From: an uncultured Odoribacter sp.
Lineage (GTDB): Bacteria; Bacteroidota; Bacteroidia; Bacteroidales; Marinifilaceae
Direction: 5' to 3'
DNA: 11,981 nucleotides
NCBI GenBank assembly: GCA_900544025.1
Contig: UQTM01000092.1
Location: forward strand, 1-11,981
Shown here: positions 6,377-11,981 of the stretch, piece after piece
Layout of the letters: each line of letters opens with the position of its first letter
How positions within the stretch are numbered: the first letter of the stretch is position 1
The notes under the pieces: generated by a model
What the model was told of the DNA's origin: nothing
Seen by the model: the letters and a program-made list of their open reading frames with translations, nothing else
Database searches by the model: none
Position numbers and translations under genes: made by a program

Positions 6377-9184
6377 TTATTTTTTCGGTTGAAAGACGAG
6401 GTCTATCACATCGGCGTTTTCGAATAAAGACCGGGCGAATTTTTGGATGTCTTTCGGCGTGATTTTATCCATCATTTTTTCGTATCCTTCCGGATCGAAT
6501 TTAATGCCGGTGACATATTCGCTGTAAATGTTGTTCAGCCAGTAGCTATTGTGCTGCTTGGATTGCTCGTAGTTTTTCCTGAGGTTGGAAACCACTTTAT
6601 GAATTTCCTCTGCGGTAGGGCCTTCCTGCATTATTTTTTCGGTTTCAGCATAGATCAGTGATTTCAGTTGGGCGGCTCTTTCCGGGTCGCAATCGAAAAT
6701 CATGCTTATGTTGTAATTCTGATACGGCTGGCGTACCGATCCTGCATTGACGGAAACTCCATAGGTCCCTCCTTCCTTTTCGCGGATATTTTCGGTGTAC
6801 CTCAGTTCCAGCACTCCTTCCAGAATGTTGTTGCAAAGGTTGTTATAAACACTGTATTTCATATCCTTTGAAAATTTGGTCACAACGGTGGATTTCGGGG
6901 TTTCGAGAGCGATGTCGATCACTTTCTCCGTTCTGCCTTTCGGGCCTCTCACGTTGTTGTCGCGCCAGGTTTCTTTCCGGTTTACCGATTTCAGGGAACC
7001 GATGTATTTTTCTACCAGCGGTTTTACGGTGTCGGCATCGATATTTCCCACGATGAAGAAGGTAAAATCGCTGGCATCTTTGATACGGTCGCGGTAAACT
7101 TCTTCGATCTTTTCAAGGGATATTCTGTCCAGGTATTTTTCGTTAAAAAGCAGGGTGCGGGGATTGTAATCGCTCATGATCAGTGAGATCGAATCCTGTA
7201 TGATCTTTTGCGGATTTTTTTGCTGATTGGCGATTGCAGCCCGGTTGCGGCTCATGATCGCTTCGTGGGCTTCGGCATCGAAACGCGGTTTTTCAAAACG
7301 CAGGTAAAGCAACTGCAACATGGTTTCGAAGTCTTTCGGTGTGGAGCTACCGCTTACGCTTTCCGACATAGACCCCACCGATACGCTGCAGGACGCCATT
7401 TTCCCGGTCAGCATTTTGCGTAAGGTTACGGCATCGAAATCGCCTAATCCGTAGGCGCCTATCAACGCTCCGACGTTGGAGGCCGACGGCAGCATGTCGA
7501 TATCGTAGAGCGAAGTCCCTCCTTTGCTGTAAGAAGCCAGGGCTACCGCATCTTTGTCGTAGTCCGCTTTGCGGAATACCACTTTCGCCCCGTTGGCGAG
7601 CGTCCATTCTTCGGCATCGAATTTCGGTAGTTTCTTGGTTTTGACGATTTTCGAACCCGGTAACTCTTCGCTGATGAGCGAAGCGGCCTGCACATGATCT
7701 TCGTAGGCTTCCAGGTCGGCTTTTTCCACCTTGCCGATGATCGCCATCGCTTCTTCCTGAGTGAGATGCTCGGCATCTTCGGACGGGCCGGAAATTATCA
7801 TCACCCGGTTTTTCGGGGTGTTCCATTCCCTGGCTTTAGCGGATACTTCTTCCAGGGTGATGGTCGGGATCACCTGTTTGGCAAATTCGTAGTAATATTC
7901 GAAATCGACGATCGGTTCGTCTTCCAGGAAGTTGGATTGCATTTCGCTGATGTAGCTTTCGTTGTTGGTTTTGTCTTTTTCCTTATAAGCGGATTCCAAT
8001 CCCACCAGCATGTTGGTTTTCACCCGTTCCAGTTCGCTTTCCGTGAAGCCGAAGCGCTTGATTTTTTCGTTTTCGGCCAGCACGGCTTCCAGGGCGACGT
8101 CTTCCTGATTCGGTTTGGCGATGGCGGTGATGTTGTATGAGTTATAGCCTCTGACCAATCCGCCGAAACCGATGCCGGCATTGATAAAAGGAGGATCGCC
8201 TTTTTGCATCAGTTCGTTGATGCGGGAGCCGATCATACTGTTGTAGAAATTGGCGATCAATGCTTCTTTCAGGTAAGCATGTGTATTTTTCTCCTCTGCG
8301 CTTTTCTCCGGCAGGATGGTGGTGATGCTCACCGTAGAACGCTGGGCTTCTTTGTCGGTGATTACGGCGAAATACATTTCATCGTGTTCCGGAATGGCAT
8401 AGAAAGGGCGTTCCTGCGGGTTTTCTATGGCCGGGATAGAGGAGAACATATCTTTGACTTTCTGTTCCATTTTGGCCACATCGAAATCGCCCACGATCGC
8501 AATGGCTTCGAGGTCGGTGCGATACCAGTCGTGATAGAAATCGCGGATGGTCTGAGGCTTGAACGTTTTAATCACATCCAGGCTTCCGATCACGTCGCGT
8601 ACGGCATATTTGGAGTCTTTCAACAATACCGGCCTCCTCTGTGCCTGGAGGCGGAAATTCGAATTTCTGCGGGTTCTCCATTCTTCGGCGATGACTCCGC
8701 GTTCCTCGTCGATTTCCTTTTCGTCGAGTGTCAGGTAATACGACCAGTCGTGGAGGATCAGCAGGCAGGTATCCAGCAATTTTTCGTTTGTCGTGGGCAC
8801 GGCGCTGATGTTATACACGGTTTCGTTGTGGGAAGTGTAGGCGTTGATGTTGCGCCCGAAAGCCACCCCGTATTTTTCAAGGGTGGAAATAATGCCTTTC
8901 CCCGGAAAATTTTTTGTTCCGTTGAACGCCATGTGCTCCAGAAAGTGGGCGAGTCCGTCTTGTTCGTCGTTTTCAAGCAATGCTCCGGCGTTCCGGATGA
9001 TATAGAAACTGGCTCTGTCTTTCGGCTCCTGATTGTGGCGGAGATAGTAAGTGATGCCGTTGGGTAGTTTGCCGATCACCGTGTTCGGGTCTTTGGGCAG
9101 GGGGGCTTCGAGCCCGGACTGTGCCAATACGGCTTGTACCGAAAGCAGGCAGAAAAACAGGAGTAATATTAGTTTTTGCTTCAT
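6377..9184 (-). CDS. Secreted M16 family zinc protease, two-domain (PqqL-like)
   Basis: This 935-residue protein starts with a clear signal peptide (LILLLFFCLLSVQAVLA, cut near residue 21), so it is periplasmic or exported. The inverted zinc motif is H80-F-L-E83-H84 in LAHFLEHMAFNGT. The third ligand is probably Glu161 in the IDEERGVIAEEW segment, 77 residues after His84 as in pitrilysin. The C-terminal half (from about residue 520, EEWTLANGAKVVFRK) is a second M16-type unit without HxxEH, the usual inactive partner that closes the peptide chamber. Length matches the PqqL group (E. coli PqqL, 931 residues). Such enzymes degrade peptides or small unfolded proteins in the periplasm. It is transcribed alone, away from the MscS-type gene, with a promoter close to the start, and converges on bglX. 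Family and activity are confident; the natural substrate is unknown. Confidence 0.94.
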   Translation of the reverse strand: MKQKLILLLFFCLLSVQAVLAQSGLEAPLPKDPNTVIGKLPNGITYYLRHNQEPKDRASFYIIRNAGALLENDEQDGLAHFLEHMAFNGTKNFPGKGIISTLEKYGVAFGRNINAYTSHNETVYNISAVPTTNEKLLDTCLLILHDWSYYLTLDEKEIDEERGVIAEEWRTRRNSNFRLQAQRRPVLLKDSKYAVRDVIGSLDVIKTFKPQTIRDFYHDWYRTDLEAIAIVGDFDVAKMEQKVKDMFSSIPAIENPQERPFYAIPEHDEMYFAVITDKEAQRSTVSITTILPEKSAEEKNTHAYLKEALIANFYNSMIGSRINELMQKGDPPFINAGIGFGGLVRGYNSYNITAIAKPNQEDVALEAVLAENEKIKRFGFTESELERVKTNMLVGLESAYKEKDKTNNESYISEMQSNFLEDEPIVDFEYYYEFAKQVIPTITLEEVSAKAREWNTPKNRVMIISGPSEDAEHLTQEEAMAIIGKVEKADLEAYEDHVQAASLISEELPGSKIVKTKKLPKFDAEEWTLANGAKVVFRKADYDKDAVALASYSKGGTSLYDIDMLPSASNVGALIGAYGLGDFDAVTLRKMLTGKMASCSVSVGSMSESVSGSSTPKDFETMLQLLYLRFEKPRFDAEAHEAIMSRNRAAIANQQKNPQKIIQDSISLIMSDYNPRTLLFNEKYLDRISLEKIEEVYRDRIKDASDFTFFIVGNIDADTVKPLVEKYIGSLKSVNRKETWRDNNVRGPKGRTEKVIDIALETPKSTVVTKFSKDMKYSVYNNLCNNILEGVLELRYTENIREKEGGTYGVSVNAGSVRQPYQNYNISMIFDCDPERAAQLKSLIYAETEKIMQEGPTAEEIHKVVSNLRKNYEQSKQHNSYWLNNIYSEYVTGIKFDPEGYEKMMDKITPKDIQKFARSLFENADVIDLVFQPKK

Positions 9185-9209
9185 AATTTTATTTTTTAAT
9201 ATCCTGAAA

Positions 9210-9217
9210 CAAAAATA
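9210..9217 (-). promoter_or_regulatory. -7 element of the M16 peptidase gene
   Basis: On the minus strand these bases read TATTTTTG, an exact fit to the Bacteroidota -7 consensus TAnnTTTG. It lies 26 bases ahead of the ATG, which predicts a leader of about 20 nt. I see no clear TTTG -33 box at the expected distance. Confidence 0.55.
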
Positions 9218-9345
9218 GCTTTATTTACGATTTAATAGAGGGGGAGATCCGCGCTTTAACTTAAATTTAATAGGGGGATAGGCCTGAAAATAGGATGATT
9301 TGTAGTTTTTGTGGCCTGAATACAGCCGGATGAAATAAAATTAGT

Positions 9346-10563
9346 ATGATGAGAGATTCTACAACACTGTTACACCGGGTGCAGGAATGGAATATTCCGG
9401 GCATTTCATCAACGGGGGATACGCTGTTGAAAATTGCCGTTACAATTCTTGTTGCCGTGCTGGTTTATGTGATCGCCCGGAAATGGATAGGAAAATGGAT
9501 TAAATTTTTGGTGGGTAAAACCAAAAGTAACTGGGACGACATTTTGTATGAGCAGCGTTTTTTCAATAAGCTGTCTTACCTGATTCCCCCGATTGCCGCC
9601 TATGTGATTCTTACTTTTATTGACTGGGAACATAAATATATTCTCCGGCGGATGGTGGACATCTGGCTGGTGGTGGCTTCGCTTTTCATTGTAACGACTT
9701 TGCTGAATGCCATTAATAAGATATACGAAAGCTATCCGATTTCGAAAAACCGTCCGATTACTTTTTTTATCCAGCTGATCAAGGTGTTTTTATATACGGT
9801 GACTATTATTACTGTGATCAGTATTTTTGTCAATAAGTCGCCGGAGCACCTGATTGTGGGATTGAGTGCTTTTGCGGCCGTGTTATTGCTGATTTTCAAG
9901 GATTCCATTCTCGGATTCGTGGCGGGTATCCAATTGACGGCAAACGATATGGTGAGGATAGGCGACTGGATCGTGATGCCTAATAACAATGCAGACGGGA
10001 CAGTCCTGGAGATTAACCTTTATACGGTGAAGGTGCAGAACTGGGATATGACGATTTCGACCATTCCTACCTATCAGATGGTGTCGGAGTCGTTCACGAA
10101 CTGGCGGGGTATGCAGGAATCGTCGGGCAGGCGGATTATGCGGAGTATCAACATCGACATTCATTCGGTACATTTTTTGACGCACGAAGAGGTAGAAAAG
10201 TATAAAGAATCGTATTTTCTGAAAGATTATCTTAGTTCCATGCAGGAAAAACTGGGGGACATCAATAAAGACAAGGATACGGTTCTGGACGAGCGTAAAC
10301 TGACGAATATCGGGATATTCCGGCAATATATGGAGTTTTGGATCAATGCCAACCCGGATATAAACAAGGGTATGACGCACATGGTGCGGCAGTTGCAGCC
10401 CGGCCCTACGGGAATGCCGATTCAGATTTATTGTTTTTCCGCCAAACAGGAGTGGGTGGCGTATGAGAAAGTGCAATCGGATATATTCGATCATGTGATG
10501 GCGGTGATCCCGGAATTCAACCTTGAAGTTTTCGAATATCCTTCGCAATATGTCGGGGAGTAA
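9346..10563 (+). CDS. Mechanosensitive ion channel, MscS superfamily, YbdG-like
   Basis: This 405-residue inner-membrane channel protein should open under membrane tension to release solutes after osmotic downshock. Hydrophobic helices lie at about 26-46, 74-92, 104-122, 139-162 and 168-195. The last is the pore-lining helix (LIVGLSAFAAVLLLIFKDSILGFVAG), followed by the MscS beta domain (DMVRIGDWIVMPNNNADGTVLEINLYTVKVQNWD, about 201-234). The C-terminal part has the YbdG-type signature MTHMVRQLQPGPTGMPIQIYCF and DIFDHVMAVIPEFNLEVFEYPS. Length and architecture match E. coli YbdG (415 residues), which makes miniconductance activity. Tandem ATGs at 9346 and 9349 are equally usable. It lies 72 bases before the M23 gene, which has its own promoter candidate, so the two may be only partly co-transcribed. 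Family identity is confident; conductance and gating are not predictable here. Confidence 0.93.
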   Translation: MMRDSTTLLHRVQEWNIPGISSTGDTLLKIAVTILVAVLVYVIARKWIGKWIKFLVGKTKSNWDDILYEQRFFNKLSYLIPPIAAYVILTFIDWEHKYILRRMVDIWLVVASLFIVTTLLNAINKIYESYPISKNRPITFFIQLIKVFLYTVTIITVISIFVNKSPEHLIVGLSAFAAVLLLIFKDSILGFVAGIQLTANDMVRIGDWIVMPNNNADGTVLEINLYTVKVQNWDMTISTIPTYQMVSESFTNWRGMQESSGRRIMRSINIDIHSVHFLTHEEVEKYKESYFLKDYLSSMQEKLGDINKDKDTVLDERKLTNIGIFRQYMEFWINANPDINKGMTHMVRQLQPGPTGMPIQIYCFSAKQEWVAYEKVQSDIFDHVMAVIPEFNLEVFEYPSQYVGE

Positions 10564-10603
10564 ATTTTTTAACGTTCGCCTTTTTACTTTCGATTACTTA
10601 TCG

Positions 10604-10611
10604 TAATTTTG
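10604..10611 (+). promoter_or_regulatory. -7 element of the M23-dxr operon
   Basis: TAATTTTG matches the Bacteroidota -7 consensus TAnnTTTG exactly. It lies 24 bases ahead of the ATG at 10636, predicting a leader of about 20 nt. A T-rich CTTTTTAC at 10580-10587 is at about the right distance for a degenerate -33 box. The position argues that the gene starts at ATG 10636 and not at the in-frame TTG 10609, which lies inside this element. Confidence 0.5.
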
Positions 10612-10635
10612 AAAGCTAAAATAAAGACGGTAAAC

Positions 10636-11496
10636 ATGGCGAAAGAAAAAGTCAGACTGTGGGATCGGTTAAAATATAAATATAAATTATCCATTCTCAA
10701 CGAAACCTCTTATGAAGAGGTTTTTAACTTCCGGCTGTCGCAATTGCATGTGCTGATGGCATTGAGCGTATTGGGGGTAATTTTGATTACTCTGACTATA
10801 TTGTTGATTGCATTCACCGATTTGCGGGAATTTATTCCCGGCTATCCCGACGGAAAGATGAGGCAGATGATTACCGGCAATGCGTTGCGGGTGGATTCTC
10901 TGGAACAGGAACTGGCTAAGCGCGACCGTTTTTTAACTTCGTTGCAGATTATGCTGAGCGACGGGGATACCACACAGATACAGGCCGTGAGGGACGATAC
11001 CGTGCGGAGCATCTACGATACCGTGGCTTTCAGTATCACCCCGACGGAAAGCGATTTCCGGGCGGAGATCGAAGAGAGGGAACGTTTCAACCTGTCGCTG
11101 GGGCTCAAAGAGCAAAACCGGGATTATTATCATTTTTTCCCTCCTGTCGAAGGACTGGTCAGCCGCAGTTTCGATGAACAAAGCCGCCATTACGGGACGG
11201 ATGTTGTGGCGAAGCCCAGTGCGAAAGTTTCGACCGTTCTGGATGGGGTGGTGATCTTTACCGACTGGACGGTGAAAACCGGGTATGTCATTCAGGTGCA
11301 GCATGCAAATAATTTACTTTCCATTTATAAGCATAATTCGACTTTATTGAAAAAGCAGGGTGATTATGTCCGTGCCGGAGAGGTGATCGCTATTGTCGGA
11401 AATACGGGAGAGGAATCCACCGGGCCTCATTTGCATTTTGAGCTGTGGAGGGCCGGGAATCCCCTGAATCCTGAAGATTTTATTAAATTTAAGTAG
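10636..11496 (+). CDS. Membrane-anchored M23 peptidase (LytM-type peptidoglycan endopeptidase)
   Basis: This 286-residue protein has a basic cytoplasmic start, one signal-anchor helix at about 38-61, a periplasmic linker with coiled-coil character (about 84-102 and 140-160), and a C-terminal M23 domain (about 170-284). All active-site residues are present: H185-x-x-x-D189 (HYGTD) and His267 as zinc ligands, with His233 (YKHNS) and His265 in HLHFE as catalytic histidines. An active zinc endopeptidase cutting peptidoglycan peptide cross-links is therefore expected, unlike the degenerate EnvC/NlpD-type regulators. Two other starts are possible upstream; ATG 10636 is preferred because a -7 element covers the TTG at 10609. 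The gene lies 29 bases before dxr and probably shares its transcript. Family and catalytic state are confident; the role in growth or division is inference. Confidence 0.93.
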   Translation: MAKEKVRLWDRLKYKYKLSILNETSYEEVFNFRLSQLHVLMALSVLGVILITLTILLIAFTDLREFIPGYPDGKMRQMITGNALRVDSLEQELAKRDRFLTSLQIMLSDGDTTQIQAVRDDTVRSIYDTVAFSITPTESDFRAEIEERERFNLSLGLKEQNRDYYHFFPPVEGLVSRSFDEQSRHYGTDVVAKPSAKVSTVLDGVVIFTDWTVKTGYVIQVQHANNLLSIYKHNSTLLKKQGDYVRAGEVIAIVGNTGEESTGPHLHFELWRAGNPLNPEDFIKFK

Positions 11497-11525
11497 TACC
11501 GGCACCGGAGAGATATCGTAAGGGA

Positions 11526-11981
11526 ATGAAGAATATTGCAATTTTAGGTTCTACGGGTTCTATCGGAACTCAGACTTTACAGGTGATAGAGGCTAATCCG
11601 GACAGGTTTTGCGTTGAAGTCCTGACGGCTAACCGGAATGCGGATCTTTTGATCGAACAGGCTTTGAAGTTTAAGCCGGGAATCGTAGTCATTGCCGATG
11701 AAGAAAAATATCCATACGTACAGGAGGCGTTGAGCCGGGAAGATATCAAGGTTTATGCCGGAGCCGACGCTATTGCGCAGGTGGTGGCTACCGGACAGGT
11801 GGAGGTGGTGGTGACCGCCATGGTGGGTTATAGCGGATTGATCCCGACGGTAAATGCGATTAAGGCGGGAAAGACGATTGCGTTGGCGAATAAAGAGACT
11901 TTAGTGGTGGCCGGCGAACTGATCAATCGTTTGGTGGCAGAGCATAAGGTGGCGATCCTACCGGTGGATTCGGAGCATTCG
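11526..11981 (+). CDS. dxr: 1-deoxy-D-xylulose 5-phosphate reductoisomerase, 5' part
   Basis: This open frame starts at ATG 11526 and runs off the right edge without a stop, giving the first 152 residues of a protein of about 385. The N-terminus has the NADPH-binding loop G8-STGSIG14 (MKNIAILGSTGSIGTQTL). AMVGYSGLIPT, the ALANKETLV motif and LPVDSEHS at the very end follow. Asp148 and Glu150 of the last motif correspond to the metal-binding Asp150 and Glu152 of E. coli Dxr. The enzyme converts DXP to 2-C-methyl-D-erythritol 4-phosphate, the committed step of the MEP isoprenoid pathway in the cytosol. GGAGAG about 12 bases upstream and AAGGGA touching the ATG are weak ribosome-binding candidates. 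It probably shares a transcript with the M23 gene. Identity is certain; only the 3' part is missing. Confidence 0.97.
   Translation, partial: MKNIAILGSTGSIGTQTLQVIEANPDRFCVEVLTANRNADLLIEQALKFKPGIVVIADEEKYPYVQEALSREDIKVYAGADAIAQVVATGQVEVVVTAMVGYSGLIPTVNAIKAGKTIALANKETLVVAGELINRLVAEHKVAILPVDSEHS

Noticed and set aside
8204..9067. 287-codon plus-strand open frame opposite the M16 peptidase gene
   Set aside because: It is antisense to the N-terminal M16 domain including the HFLEH motif, is rich in Phe, His, Gly and Val as expected for an antisense reading, and has no recognisable domain.
9303..9311. TAGTTTTTG as a promoter for the mechanosensitive channel gene
   Set aside because: It has one base too many for TAnnTTTG and no TTTG at the proper distance upstream, so I did not annotate it.
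1..11981. CRISPR arrays, tRNA or rRNA genes, insertion sequences, toxin-antitoxin or phage-defence genes
   Set aside because: I saw no regularly spaced repeats, cloverleaf, transposase motif, terminal inverted repeats or defence-type domains. The main genes all belong to common sugar, envelope or housekeeping families.

Overview
The window is chromosomal DNA from a member of the Bacteroidota, most likely order Bacteroidales. This rests on FucP-type MFS, NahK-type kinase and large M16 peptidase families typical of that group, on AT-rich leaders without strong Shine-Dalgarno sequences, and on promoter -7 elements of the Bacteroidota type (TAnnTTTG) ahead of two genes. I cannot name the genus. 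I see no mobile element, CRISPR array, tRNA or rRNA, and no block of clearly foreign composition.

Layout. Positions 6-281 (minus) encode a small three-helix membrane protein of unknown function. Positions 490-3518 (minus) are a three-gene sugar operon, transcribed right to left: a FucP-type MFS transporter, an N-acetylhexosamine 1-kinase-like (NahK) phosphotransferase, and a CBM9-like protein without a signal peptide. A strong intrinsic terminator at 450-481 closes it. A 491-base divergent intergenic region (3519-4009) follows, with a LacI-type operator-like palindrome over the probable MFS promoter. Rightward from 4013 is a secreted GH3 beta-glucosidase (BglX type). It converges on a secreted two-domain M16 zinc protease (6377-9184, minus), and a perfect 14-bp bidirectional terminator (6309-6343) separates them. 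Rightward from 9346 come a YbdG-type mechanosensitive channel, a membrane-anchored M23 peptidase with a complete active site, and the first 152 codons of dxr (DXP reductoisomerase, MEP isoprenoid pathway), which runs off the right edge.

How the genes fit together. The left operon reads as uptake plus anomeric phosphorylation of a sugar, probably an amino sugar. The neighbouring GH3 enzyme could release sugars in the periplasm, but it has its own orientation and control region, so a shared pathway is inference. The right half is envelope and housekeeping biology: periplasmic proteolysis, osmotic protection, peptidoglycan remodelling and isoprenoid precursor synthesis.

I found no convincing undescribed multi-gene system. 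The points most worth a second look are the cytosolic CBM9-like protein translationally coupled to the kinase, the operator-like palindrome over the MFS promoter, the duplicated terminator motif, and the potentially structured leader of bglX.
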